From G963708325 sp963708325 (GTDB taxonomy: Bacteria > Actinomycetota > Thermoleophilia > Solirubrobacterales > 70-9), in the NCBI GenBank assembly GCA_963708325.1, contig OY970203.1, positions 496,001 through 560,000 of the forward strand: a DNA stretch of 64,000 nucleotides, read 5' to 3'. This document shows positions 7,957 to 16,141 of this stretch, piece by piece (the stretch's first letter is position 1; every line of letters starts with the position of its first letter). A program made the translations under genes and the position numbers. The notes under the pieces were generated by a model. That model was not told where the DNA came from, ran no database searches, and saw only the letters and a list, made by a program, of their open reading frames with translations.

Positions 7957-8358
7957 CTAGGCGCTCTTGTCCTCGCTGAACTTCGAGGGGCACTTGGTGA
8001 CGAGGCTGTCGCGCTCGCCGACGAACGTGCCGTTCTTGACGCTGCCGGTGACGACGACCTCGCGCCCGGCGCGGAACGGGTCCGGGACGGTGCCGGTGTA
8101 GCGGACGGGGAGGCTGGGGCCGGCGCCGTCGCGGTCGGAGACGCGGAAGAGCAGCGCCTCGCCGCTGTGGCGCACCGAGCCGGGCACCACCTTGCCGGTG
8201 AGGTCGTAGGTGCTGCCGGGGTTCGCGGAGAGCAGCTGCGAGGGCTGCTTGGCTTCGGTCGAGGCGCTGAACGAGGTGTAGGCGAGCGCCGCGGCCAGCA
8301 GGACCGCCGCTCCGAGCGCGACCGCGAGGCGGATTCTGCGTTTGCGCGCGGGATCCAT
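7957..8358 (-). CDS. ccmE: CcmE, haem chaperone (Cys-type)
   Basis: CcmE binds haem covalently and passes it to CcmF. The 133-residue protein has an N-terminal anchor (after MDPARKRRIRL) and an OB-fold domain with STYDLTGKVVPGSVRH and VRYTGTVPDPFRAGREVVVTG. Classical CcmE binds haem through His in HxxxY. Here the corresponding site reads CPSKF (Cys123, Phe127), so it belongs to the Cys-type known from archaea and some bacteria, but with Phe where Tyr is usual. The ATG is chosen because the basic N-terminus and helix begin there. It is the first gene of the ccmE-ccmF-ccmI-like run. Confidence 0.92.
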   Translation of the reverse strand: MDPARKRRIRLAVALGAAVLLAAALAYTSFSASTEAKQPSQLLSANPGSTYDLTGKVVPGSVRHSGEALLFRVSDRDGAGPSLPVRYTGTVPDPFRAGREVVVTGSVKNGTFVGERDSLVTKCPSKFSEDKSA

Positions 8359-8438
8359 CGGCAGGCGAGGGATTATCGCAGCGCGCCTGCGCGGCCCGGC
8401 CGCACCTCGCAGCAACCCTCGCTTCTACAATCGCGCCC

Positions 8439-9140
8439 ATGGCCGACCCCGTCATTCTGATCACCGGGGCGTCGAGCGGGATCGGCGCCGCCACGGCCCG
8501 CGCCACCGCCGCGGCGGGCTACAGGCTCGTGCTCGGCGCCCGCCGCGAGGAGCTCCTGGGGGCACTCGTCGCGGAAGCAGGAGGCCCCGACCGGGCCGCG
8601 GCGATGCGCTGCGACGTGACCGAGTGGGACGACGTGAAGGCATTGGCCGACCTCGCGCAGGAGCGCTTCGGCCGCCTCGACGCCGTGTTTGCCAACGCCG
8701 GCGTCGGCGCCAAGCGCGGCTTTCTGGAGTCCGACCCCGAGCACTGGCGGGCGATGGTGCTGACCAACGTCTACGGCGTCGCGCTGACGATCCGCGCAAC
8801 GCTGCCGGCGCTGCTCGAGGCGGAGCGCGGCCACGTGCTGATCACCGGCTCGGTCGCCGGGCGTCGCACGCTGCCGGGCTCGCTCTACGCGGCGACGAAG
8901 TGGGCGGTGACGGCGATCGGCGAGGGGCTGCGCCAGGAGCTTCGCCAGATGCACGACAACCACAGCGTCCGGGTGACGCTGATCGAGCCGGGGATGACCG
9001 ACACGGCCTTCTTCGACGAGCGTCCGAGCAACGCGCTCGCCGACGAGGACATCGCCGCCGCCGTGATGTACGCGCTCGGACAGCCGCCCCACGTCGACGT
9101 CAACGAGGTACTGGTGCGCCCGATCACTCAGTCTGGCTAG
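8439..9140 (+). CDS. Short-chain dehydrogenase/reductase (SDR)
   Basis: A 233-residue classical SDR with a Rossmann NAD(P) site (LITGASSGIGAATA, residues 7-20). GARREELL in the specificity position has Arg residues that favour NADPH. NAG lies in the central strand, ITGSVAG holds the catalytic Ser, and YAATK the Tyr and Lys. It is close to clan 41/YdfG-like serine/3-hydroxy acid dehydrogenases. The substrate is unknown. It is divergent from ccmE (80 bp apart) and followed 10 bp later by a secreted protein gene. Confidence 0.92.
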   Translation: MADPVILITGASSGIGAATARATAAAGYRLVLGARREELLGALVAEAGGPDRAAAMRCDVTEWDDVKALADLAQERFGRLDAVFANAGVGAKRGFLESDPEHWRAMVLTNVYGVALTIRATLPALLEAERGHVLITGSVAGRRTLPGSLYAATKWAVTAIGEGLRQELRQMHDNHSVRVTLIEPGMTDTAFFDERPSNALADEDIAAAVMYALGQPPHVDVNEVLVRPITQSG

Positions 9141-9150
9141 AGTTTCTTTC

Positions 9151-9804
9151 GTGAAACGGGGGGTCGCAGGACTGATCACCGCAGCCGTGCTGCTGCTCGG
9201 CGCTGCTTCGGCGAGCGCCGCCAACATCAGCGTCGCCGACCATCCCAAGCCCGGCTACACCGAATTCACGCTGACGTCGCCCGGCTGCCCGTTCCTGATG
9301 AGCTGCGGCAGCGACCGGGTGGCGATCTACTACAAGGGCGTGCGCAAGTTGGTGTCCACGCACAACTTCGACAACGACCAGTACCCGGGCAACACCGACT
9401 TCGTGGACTACATGTGGTCCTGCGATCGCCCCGGAAACCACAACTGGCACGCCATAGTCCGCAACGCCAACGGCGACCCCGCGGACGACCGGCACGGGAC
9501 GATCGTCGTCCCCGCCTGCGGCGCCAGGGTGAACCGCCCGGTCGGCCGCGGCAAAGCGAACGCAAAGGCGCGCAGCTTCTGGCCCGCGGAGACCGTCACC
9601 GATCTGCATTGCGTCGCGACCAGCACCGTCACCCCCGGGGGCCTCGCGGCGCGATGGTCGTGCACGCTCACCCACGCCAACCAGACCCGCGAGTGCGACG
9701 AGCGCTACCTGCTCCGCTTCTGGAAGCGCAGCATGTTCGGCGGCGCCTGGACGAACCGCGGCTCTCACTCCCAGCGCCACAAGATCGCCTGCCGCTCCCT
9801 CTGA
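9151..9804 (+). CDS. Secreted cysteine-containing protein of unknown function
   Basis: The 217-residue protein begins with a clear signal peptide (MKRGVAGLITAAVLLLGAAS, cleavage probably at ASA-AN). The mature part has about eight Cys (for example PGCPFLMSC, MWSCDRPG, DLHCVATS, RWSCTL, TRECDE, KIACRSL), enough for several disulfides, and is rich in aromatic and basic residues. I recognise no family. The start is GTG. The lipoprotein gene begins 7 bp after it, so the two are likely cotranscribed. Presumably a periplasmic/cell-wall protein (inference). Confidence 0.8.
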   Translation: MKRGVAGLITAAVLLLGAASASAANISVADHPKPGYTEFTLTSPGCPFLMSCGSDRVAIYYKGVRKLVSTHNFDNDQYPGNTDFVDYMWSCDRPGNHNWHAIVRNANGDPADDRHGTIVVPACGARVNRPVGRGKANAKARSFWPAETVTDLHCVATSTVTPGGLAARWSCTLTHANQTRECDERYLLRFWKRSMFGGAWTNRGSHSQRHKIACRSL

Positions 9805-9811
9805 GCGACGG

Positions 9812-10261
9812 GTGCGTCCGCGCGTCGTCATCCCGGTCGCGCTGGCCGCCCTCGCCGTCGCCGGCTGCGGCGGCAGCTCGGCCGCGGACTACACCTCGCG
9901 CGTGAACGACGTGCAGGGACGCTTCGCCGCCGACATCCAGCAGGCGAGCGCCGAGACCGACAGCGCCGCCAGCGGCGCCGTCGCGGCGCAGGCGCTCGAC
10001 CGCCTCGCCGACACCCTCGGAAGCTCGGCGGCCGAGCTGCGCGGGATCGACCCGCCGGAGGAGGTCGCCGGCCAGCACGGCCGCCTGATCGCCGCGCTCG
10101 CCGGCCTCCGAGCGCGCGCCATCGAGCTTGCTCGCATCGCGCGCTCCGGCGGCCAGGCCACGCTGGTTCACGTGCAGGCCAACTTCATCGCCGCCAGCTC
10201 GAAGGCGACCGCCGAGATCGCCCAGGCGACGGACGAGGTCAACGCGAGGCTGGGCCAATAG
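9812..10261 (+). CDS. Small helical lipoprotein of unknown function
   Basis: The 149-residue protein has a signal sequence with lipobox VAGCGGSS, so it is probably lipid-anchored outside the cytoplasmic membrane. The mature region is almost entirely Ala-rich helix (RVNDVQGRFAADIQQASAE; ALDRLADTLG), with LRGIDPPEEVAGQHGRLI in the middle, a pattern common in actinobacterial lipoproteins of unknown role. It starts with GTG 7 bp after the preceding secreted protein. No enzymatic motif is visible. Confidence 0.78.
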   Translation: MRPRVVIPVALAALAVAGCGGSSAADYTSRVNDVQGRFAADIQQASAETDSAASGAVAAQALDRLADTLGSSAAELRGIDPPEEVAGQHGRLIAALAGLRARAIELARIARSGGQATLVHVQANFIAASSKATAEIAQATDEVNARLGQ

Positions 10262-10336
10262 GCGGACGATCATCGCCTCGAACCTCTCGGCTCAAGCGTC
10301 GTCGCGTTCGGTCCGAGCCAGCTACGGCTGGCGCAG

Positions 10337-11167
10337 ATGGGTCACGGCGCAAAACACATACGCTTCCAAGCAGTGCGAATTCCCGCGGAGGTCTACGACC
10401 GCGAATACTTCCTCTCGGATCTATGTGAGGGGTACGAAGAGTTCAGTCGGGACCGCGGAGTCTCGTCACGCAAGCGACGCCTGGTCGATTTAGTCGAGCC
10501 ACGCGCGGGGGTTCGCGTGCTGGACGCTGGCTGCGGCCGGGGCGAGCAGCTTCTGGCATGCGCCCATGAGAAGGCGGACGTCGCCGGCATTGATTACTCC
10601 CGCGCGGCGGTTGAGATCGCCCGCGAGACCTTGGATGAATTCCCCGATTCCGACATCCGGGAGGGGGATCTCACCAAGCTACCCTGGCCCGCGGCCTCCT
10701 TCGATCGGGTGATGTCCGACGACGTGATTGAGCACCTCGACGAAGAGCAGGCGGCGCTCAGCCTCGGTGAGATCCACCGCGTGCTTCGACCGGGCGGCTG
10801 GTTGGCGCTGCATACGGCGCCAAACCTCTTGTTCAGGCAGATTGGGTGGCCTCTCGCACGCCTGCCGCTCCGCGCCCTGGGGCATCGCGACACCGTTCGC
10901 AAAGTCGACAAATTCCTCGAGCTGGCGACGAAGTACCACGTCAATGAGCAGACGCTCGGATCACTAAAGCGCGTGATCTCGAGCGCGGGATTCCGCGACA
11001 TCGATGTCTGGCTCGACCCCGACATCGTCCGCAGCGGCTACCACCTCACCGCCGGCATGGCAAACGGAGGGCGACTAACCGGCATGGCGACGCGGATCGC
11101 GGCAGCGTCTCCCCTTCGCCGTCTTTTCGGCAATGACCTCTACGTTCTCGCGCGAAAAGCATCCTAA
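10337..11167 (+). CDS. Class I SAM-dependent methyltransferase
   Basis: A 276-residue Rossmann-fold methyltransferase. VRVLDAGCGRGEQLL is SAM motif I, ADVAGIDYSRAAVEIAR motif II, FDRVMSDDVIEHLDEEQ motif III, and EIHRVLRPGGWLALHTAPN the post-motif. It resembles UbiE/UbiG-like methyltransferases common in polysaccharide and natural-product loci, so the substrate cannot be read from sequence. It is flanked downstream by tRNA-Gly on the opposite strand. A short hairpin (GCCAGC-TACG-GCTGGC) ends 5 bp before the ATG and could hinder translation initiation. Confidence 0.88.
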   Translation: MGHGAKHIRFQAVRIPAEVYDREYFLSDLCEGYEEFSRDRGVSSRKRRLVDLVEPRAGVRVLDAGCGRGEQLLACAHEKADVAGIDYSRAAVEIARETLDEFPDSDIREGDLTKLPWPAASFDRVMSDDVIEHLDEEQAALSLGEIHRVLRPGGWLALHTAPNLLFRQIGWPLARLPLRALGHRDTVRKVDKFLELATKYHVNEQTLGSLKRVISSAGFRDIDVWLDPDIVRSGYHLTAGMANGGRLTGMATRIAAASPLRRLFGNDLYVLARKAS

Positions 11168-11242
11168 GTGGGGGCGGACCGCTGGGATACGGTGGGGCTG
11201 GCTACGGGCTGCGAATGAATCAAGAGGGAGCCTGAGCCGTAA

Positions 11243-11315
11243 AGCGGACGACGGGTCTCGAACCCGCGACCTCGAGCTTGGGAAGCTCGCGCTCTACCAG
11301 CTGAGCTACGTCCGC
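11243..11315 (-). tRNA. tRNA-Gly (anticodon CCC)
   Basis: A 73-nt tRNA. Acceptor GCGGACG pairs with CGTCCGC, discriminator T follows. The D-arm is GCTCAGCTGGTAGAGC. Anticodon stem CGAGC/GCTCG with loop TTCCCAA gives CCC. The T-arm is GCGGGTTCGAGACCCGT. CCA is not encoded. It lies between two unrelated methyltransferase genes. Confidence 0.97.
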
Positions 11316-11324
11316 GTCGGGCCA

Positions 11325-11330
11325 ATTCTA
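11325..11330 (-). promoter_or_regulatory. Putative -10 box of tRNA-Gly
   Basis: TAGAAT on the minus strand lies 9 bp before the tRNA start. It is identical to the hexamer before tRNA-Leu in this window. No good -35 hexamer is visible. Confidence 0.35.
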
Positions 11331-11384
11331 TGTCGGAGATCAGCCCGAACCGTTAAGCCGCAAACCGCGGAGCGGTCGATCGGC

Positions 11385-12101
11385 TCATTCCTTGCGCAAC
11401 AACACGAGGCACATCTGCGTTCCCTCTCCCACGACGTGTTCGCGCCTCAGCTTCGCCGCCGAGGCGACGCGATCGAGATCATCGAGGTCGATCGCCGATC
11501 CCAGCCAGGCGACGTGCGCCTGTCCATGAGGCGCCCGTCCCCTAAGCGCCGCCAGGGATCCTCGTACGCGCGATCCAAGACCGGGCCGCCTGTGGATGGC
11601 AGGCAGGTTGGACACCTGGAAGGCTGCCCAGCCGTCAGGGCGCAGAACGCGACCGATCTCGCGCACGTAGCCGAGCGTGATGGCTGGATCCGGGATGTGC
11701 TGGAACACCACATGGGAAAAGCAGACGTCAACGTCGTCGGTCGCGATCCCGCTGAGAGTGACCCCGTCTCCCTGCAACCACTCGACGTTTGCCAGCTGAG
11801 GGTTCCATTCTCGAGCGAGCGCGAGCATCCGCCCCGAGACGTCCACGCCGTAGACCCTTGCCGTTCGCTCCGACAAAGCTCGTGTCGTCCGCCCCACTCC
11901 GCAGCCGATGTCGACGACGGTGTCGGTCGGCCTCAAGCTGACGCCGAGCTCGTCGAGGAAGTGGTCGACGACATCCCTCCCGGAGTCCCAGAACCGCTCG
12001 ACGTCTGGATCCTTGTAGTCGAGCGTGTTGTCGACGAAATAGAGCGGCTCCTCATCGGCGCGCCGATCCCAGAATTCCCTCATCTCCGATGTCCTGTCCA
12101 T
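11385..12101 (-). CDS. Class I SAM-dependent methyltransferase
   Basis: The 238-residue protein has DTVVDIGCGVGRTTRALSE (SAM motif I), ARVYGVDVSGRMLALAR (motif II), DVDVCFSHVVFQHIPDPA (motif III) and REIGRVLRPDGWAAFQVSN. The N-terminal MREFWDRRADEEPLYFV segment matches a common class of type 11/12 methyltransferases. The substrate is unknown. It is divergent from the TlpA-like gene and not closely related to the methyltransferase on the other side of tRNA-Gly. Confidence 0.9.
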   Translation of the reverse strand: MDRTSEMREFWDRRADEEPLYFVDNTLDYKDPDVERFWDSGRDVVDHFLDELGVSLRPTDTVVDIGCGVGRTTRALSERTARVYGVDVSGRMLALAREWNPQLANVEWLQGDGVTLSGIATDDVDVCFSHVVFQHIPDPAITLGYVREIGRVLRPDGWAAFQVSNLPAIHRRPGLGSRVRGSLAALRGRAPHGQAHVAWLGSAIDLDDLDRVASAAKLRREHVVGEGTQMCLVLLRKE

Positions 12102-12166
12102 CGCCGAGTCAATCTAGTACGGCGCGCCGTCCGCCAGCGCAACCGGTCTCTCTACCCTTCACCTGC

Positions 12167-12679
12167 GTGAGAGCGCGCACCTTTGCAGTCTTCATGGCGG
12201 TCCTGGCCATCGTCGGCCTGCTCACCTACGGGCTGATCAGCAAGGGCGGTGAGGCGATCGCAGTGGGCGACCACGTCCCCGATCGGTCGCTGGACAGGCT
12301 GGGTGCCGGCGGCACGGGACGGATCGCCGACTACCGCGGTCGCTGGGTGCTGGTCAACCTGTGGGCCTCCTGGTGCGAGCCGTGCCGCACGGAGTCGCCG
12401 CTGCTGGAGCGCTTCCACCGGCGCAACCGCGCCAGACGCTTCACCGTGCTCGGAATCGACCTCGACGACGCCACCGGCGATGCCCGCGGATTCGTGCGGC
12501 GCTACGGGCTCAGCTATCCGATGCTGCACGATGGCAACGGCGCCGACGTGCGCCGGGCGTTCGGCGCCACCGGCTTTCCCGAGTCCTTCCTTGTCGACCC
12601 CCGCGGCAGGCTGCGCCTGATCCGCCGCGGCCCGGTGACCGAGGACTATCTGCGGCGCTTCGTCGCCCCGCTGCTGTGA
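12167..12679 (+). CDS. TlpA/ResA/CcmG-type thioredoxin-fold protein
   Basis: This membrane-anchored thiol-disulfide protein has its helix at about residues 5-23 and a thioredoxin fold outside, with LVNLWASWCEPCRTESPLLE carrying the CxxC (residues 70-73) and TGFPESFLVDPRG the cis-Pro region. Such proteins reduce apocytochrome c cysteines before haem ligation. The next gene, ccmH, overlaps it by 4 bp (GTGA), which supports a CcmG role. GTG is preferred because the anchor follows at once; an upstream ATG at 12089 would add 26 residues and overlap the divergent gene. Confidence 0.9.
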   Translation: MRARTFAVFMAVLAIVGLLTYGLISKGGEAIAVGDHVPDRSLDRLGAGGTGRIADYRGRWVLVNLWASWCEPCRTESPLLERFHRRNRARRFTVLGIDLDDATGDARGFVRRYGLSYPMLHDGNGADVRRAFGATGFPESFLVDPRGRLRLIRRGPVTEDYLRRFVAPLL

Positions 12680-13140
12680 TCCGCCTCTGCTCGACGCTGC
12701 TGGCGGCGACGCTGGCGCTCTCCCTTCTCACGCCCGCTGCCGCCCTCGCCGCCCAGCCCCGCGTCCAGCTCACCGACGTCGAGGACGAGGTGATGTGCAC
12801 GATCTGCGGAACGCTGCTGGAGCTCTCCAACTCCCCCCAGGCGGCCCGCGAGCGGGCGCTAATCCGCCGGCTGATCGCCAGGGGCGAGAGCAAAAAGCAG
12901 ATCAAGGACGCGCTCGTCGCCGAGTACGGGCAGGGGGTGCTGGCTACGCCGCGCGGTGACGACTTCGACCTCACCGCCTGGCTCGTGCCGATCGCCGCCT
13001 TCGTCGCGGCCGCCGTGGCGATCGTCCTCGGCGTGCTCCGCTGGCGCCGTCGCGGCGGCCGCGGCGATCCGAGCCCGGAGGCGCTGTCCCCCGCCGAGGC
13101 CGACCGGCTCGAGGGCGACATCGCCCGCTACGACCTCTGA
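12676..13140 (+). CDS. ccmH: CcmH, cytochrome c maturation thioredox subunit
   Basis: CcmH/CcmL holds and reduces the CxxCH motif of apocytochrome c and works with CcmF. The 154-residue protein has a signal/anchor, then DVEDEVMCTICGTLLELSNS with the catalytic CxxC (residues 41 and 44, the equivalent of LRCxxCQ). RALIRRLIARGESKKQIKDA and VAEYGQGVL form the three-helix core, followed by a C-terminal membrane helix (WLVPIAAFVAAAVAIVLGVL). The order differs from canonical CcmH only in MCTICG replacing RCPVCQ. The GTG start overlaps the TlpA-like stop. Confidence 0.92.
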   Translation: MIRLCSTLLAATLALSLLTPAAALAAQPRVQLTDVEDEVMCTICGTLLELSNSPQAARERALIRRLIARGESKKQIKDALVAEYGQGVLATPRGDDFDLTAWLVPIAAFVAAAVAIVLGVLRWRRRGGRGDPSPEALSPAEADRLEGDIARYDL

Positions 13141-13147
13141 GGCGCCG

Positions 13148-14632
13148 TCAGATCCGCAGCCTGTCGCGAAGCTGGCGGCGGAAGGAGTCCGGGAAGCCCG
13201 GCACCCGCTCGAAATCCTCGAACGATTCGAACCCGCCCGTCTGCTCGCGGTAGCGGATCGTGCGATTGGCCTGCGTGACTGACATCCCCACGGCGCGCAG
13301 CTCGTCGAAGCCGGCGGCGTTGAGGTCCAGTGGCTCCGGATCGCTATCGGCGTGCGCCGCCTCAGCGAGCTCGGCAACTCCGGTAGCCGCCCGCTCTTCC
13401 TCGGCGGCACCTTCGGCGGCTTCGGCTCGCGCGGCAGCAGCCGGCGTCTCCTGGGCGGGCCCAACTGACGCCTCTTCGGGCTCGACCGGCGCTTCCTCGG
13501 AGCGCTCGGATGACACCTCCTGCGCCGGGGGCGCCAGCTGCGCGGCGCGGCCGGCCGCGGTCGCCGGCGGGGGCAACGACGGCGCAGCGGACCGTGGCGT
13601 GCGCTCGGCCTCGGCGAGCACCCGCTCTCGGGCCTCCTCCGCGGCACGCTGGGGCTCTTCGCGGACGCGCCGCTCGGCGGCCTCCATCCACTCCCTTTCC
13701 TCACGGACCCTGTCGGCCGCACCCTCGCGGTCGCGCTCCGCGGACTCCCGGCGAGCCGCCTCGCTGTCGGCGCGCGCGCGAGCGAGCTCGGCGATCGTCT
13801 CCTGGGCCTCGCGGCGAAGGCGCTCGACCTCCTCCTGGAGCTTGCGCTCGGCTGCTTCGGCCCACTCGCGTTCCTCATGGACCCGTCGCTCGGCTTCCTC
13901 TCGCAACTGCTCCTCGGCCTCGCGTTGCGTGGCTTCCATTTCCTTCTGCGTTTTGGCGGAACGACGCTCGGCGGCGCGGATCTCCGAGCGCAGGCTGGCG
14001 ACCTCGTCGCGCAGCTTGGCGGCTTCGTCACGCAGCTCCAATTCGGCCTCTCGGCGGTCCATCTCGGCCTTCTCGCGCATCCGGGCTCGCTGCTGCACGC
14101 GCTTGCGGCTGTCCTTGACGTCCTTGAGCATGTGCTTCTCGCGTCGCCGGCGGCGGCGGCGGGCACGCCAGTTCTCGCGGGGGACCTCGGGTTCCAGTTC
14201 GCTCGGTTCGGACGTCCTGGCGACGTCGCCCTTGGCCGGCCACTCCGTTGCCGACGTTTCGGGTACCGCCTCACTCGCCACGCCCGGCGCCAGCCACTGC
14301 GCCGTGTCCTGCCCAAGGGGCTCCGTCACCCCCGCACCCGTTTCGACGAAGGCCTCGGGGAGCGGATCCGCCTCGCTCGACTCGGACGTGTCGCCGCCAA
14401 TGACGATCCACTCGCCAGTGGAACCCGAATCATGCGTCTCGGATCGCTTGCTCTCGATCGGGCCTGATGTGCTCGTGTCGTCCTCCCGGGGCTCGGCGGC
14501 ATCTGCCCGGGATTCGAGCCAATCGTGCTCGCCAACCGAGTCGGGAGCCACGGCGGAGTCGTCTTCCTCCGGCACGGCCCACTCGTCCGTGCTGCCGCTC
14601 TCCGTCTCCCGACTGTCCGACGACGCCGACAT
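13148..14632 (-). CDS. Long coiled-coil protein with C-terminal helix-hairpin-helix domain
   Basis: The 494-residue protein has three parts. Residues 1-150 are acidic and low complexity, with two imperfect repeats around GSTDEWAVPEEDD and GSTGEWIVIGGD. After a basic patch (RARRRRRRREK) comes a highly charged coiled coil of about 180 residues. A Pro/Ala/Glu linker leads to a ComEA-like HhH pair (LDLNAAGFDELRAVGMSVT ... FEDFERVPGFPDSFRRQL). There is no membrane segment, so it is probably cytoplasmic. The HhH suggests DNA or protein binding. ATG is chosen over a GTG three codons upstream because GAGGTG lies at ribosome-site distance. I know no named family with this order. Confidence 0.85.
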   Translation of the reverse strand: MSASSDSRETESGSTDEWAVPEEDDSAVAPDSVGEHDWLESRADAAEPREDDTSTSGPIESKRSETHDSGSTGEWIVIGGDTSESSEADPLPEAFVETGAGVTEPLGQDTAQWLAPGVASEAVPETSATEWPAKGDVARTSEPSELEPEVPRENWRARRRRRRREKHMLKDVKDSRKRVQQRARMREKAEMDRREAELELRDEAAKLRDEVASLRSEIRAAERRSAKTQKEMEATQREAEEQLREEAERRVHEEREWAEAAERKLQEEVERLRREAQETIAELARARADSEAARRESAERDREGAADRVREEREWMEAAERRVREEPQRAAEEARERVLAEAERTPRSAAPSLPPPATAAGRAAQLAPPAQEVSSERSEEAPVEPEEASVGPAQETPAAAARAEAAEGAAEEERAATGVAELAEAAHADSDPEPLDLNAAGFDELRAVGMSVTQANRTIRYREQTGGFESFEDFERVPGFPDSFRRQLRDRLRI

Positions 14633-14675
14633 CCAGCTCACCTCGCTCGACGGTCGAGTCTAGTGGCGGTCAAAC

Positions 14676-16139
14676 GTGCGAGTCGGTACGGCGCCGGTCG
14701 GGTACCCTGGTCCGCCGGTGGCGCGAAGGACATCCATTGATGCTCCCAGCCGCGATGCCTCCGCGTTGCCCAAGGGATTAGTGGCCGCGACCGCCCGCCC
14801 CGAGCTTCTCCACGGCTGGGCTGCGAGATCGCCCGTCGCGCTCTCTCACGTCTTCGATCCGCAGACCGAAGCCGATGTCGAAACGCTCCTTGGCTTGCCG
14901 TTCCCCCGAGGGACGATCCCGCGCGGCGCGGGACACAGCCTCGGCGACGCGGCTCAGCGGGCCGGTGGGCGCGTGATCCGGACATCCGCCCTGAACGGTC
15001 TCGTCGCCTTCGACGACGAGCGCGGGACCGTGACCGTGCAGGCCGGCATGAGCCTGGGAGAGCTGATGCGCCTCGTCGTTCCTCGTGGCTGGCTGCCAGC
15101 CGCGCTGCCGACCACTCGATTCGTGACGGTGGGCGGAGCGATCGCGTTCGACGTCCACGGAAGGAACCAGCACAGCGACGGCAGCTTCGCCGACCACGTG
15201 AACTCGATCAGATTGCTGGGGCCCCGGGCGGCGTCGACGCTCGGTCCCGCCGATTCCCCCGACGTTTTCTGGGCGACGGCGGGCGGAATGGGCCTCACGG
15301 GCGTGGTTCTCGAAGCGACCCTCCGACTGACGCGGATCGAGTCGACCCAGATGCTCGTTCAGACTCAACGGATCACCGATCTCGATGACGCGATGGTCAA
15401 GCTGACGGCGGCAGACGGACGCTCTCGCTACTCGGCGGCCTGGATCGACTGCCTGGCATCCGGGCGATCGCGGGGAAGAGGGGTGCTCGTCTCCGCCGAT
15501 CATGCAACCCGGGACCAGGCCCACAACCTTAGAGGAGGGGATTCGCTCGACTTTTCGCTCGGACCGCGAGTCCGCCTTCCAAAGCGCCTGCCTTCACTCC
15601 TGCGGGGACCCGGCGCCCGCGCATTGAACGAGGCCATCTACCGGCGGGCGCCGGTCAGGGCGCAGCAGAACCTTCAGCCTCTCGGGCGGTATTTCCACTT
15701 GCACGACCGAGTCGAAAACTGGTTCGGCTTGACCGGGCGGCGCGGGTTCGTCGAGTACCAGTTCGTCGTCCCGCTGGAGCGGGACGACCTCGTCCGGGAG
15801 GCGATCGAGCGGCTGTCGGCCTCGTCGGTCGGCCCGTTCTTCGCGGTGCTGAAGCGGTTCGGCCGGGCAAGCTCCGGCGCGCTCTCGTTCCCGATGCCGG
15901 GCTGGATGCTGGCCCTCGACATACCGCTCCGCCCCGGCCTGGCGCAGGAGCTGAACGCGCTGGACGGCGCCGTCGCAGAAGCAGGCGGACGCATCTACCT
16001 GGCTAAGGACGCCCGCCTACGACCCGATGTCGTCGCGGCGATGTACTCGGGGCTCCCACGCTGGCGCAGTGCGCGGGAGAGGATCGATCCCGATGGAGTG
16101 CTGTGCTCCGACCTTTCCGAGCGGCTCTGCCTGACCTGA
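14676..16139 (+). CDS. DprE1-like FAD-dependent decaprenylphosphoryl-ribose oxidase
   Basis: DprE1 oxidises decaprenyl-phospho-ribose at C2 and DprE2 then reduces it to decaprenyl-phospho-arabinose. The 487-residue protein has a PCMH FAD domain (IPRGAGHSLGDAAQ, VTVQAGMSLGELM, TVGGAIAFDVHGRNQHSDGS) and a DprE1-type cap (FPMPGWMLALDIPL, GGRIYLAKDARLRPD with the catalytic Lys, RIDPDGVLCSDLSERL). The residue aligned with mycobacterial Cys387 is Ala413. The next gene, 2 bp on, is DprE2-like. The GTG start is uncertain; a GTG at 14781 with AAGGGA upstream would remove a Pro/Arg-rich 35-residue leader. Confidence 0.9.
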   Translation: MRVGTAPVGYPGPPVARRTSIDAPSRDASALPKGLVAATARPELLHGWAARSPVALSHVFDPQTEADVETLLGLPFPRGTIPRGAGHSLGDAAQRAGGRVIRTSALNGLVAFDDERGTVTVQAGMSLGELMRLVVPRGWLPAALPTTRFVTVGGAIAFDVHGRNQHSDGSFADHVNSIRLLGPRAASTLGPADSPDVFWATAGGMGLTGVVLEATLRLTRIESTQMLVQTQRITDLDDAMVKLTAADGRSRYSAAWIDCLASGRSRGRGVLVSADHATRDQAHNLRGGDSLDFSLGPRVRLPKRLPSLLRGPGARALNEAIYRRAPVRAQQNLQPLGRYFHLHDRVENWFGLTGRRGFVEYQFVVPLERDDLVREAIERLSASSVGPFFAVLKRFGRASSGALSFPMPGWMLALDIPLRPGLAQELNALDGAVAEAGGRIYLAKDARLRPDVVAAMYSGLPRWRSARERIDPDGVLCSDLSERLCLT

Positions 16140-16141
16140 CG

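Noticed and set aside
13260..14663. 467-residue Ser/Arg-rich plus-strand frame
   Set aside because: It is the antisense of a charged coiled-coil gene; the Ser and Arg runs come from reverse-complemented Glu/Ala codons.
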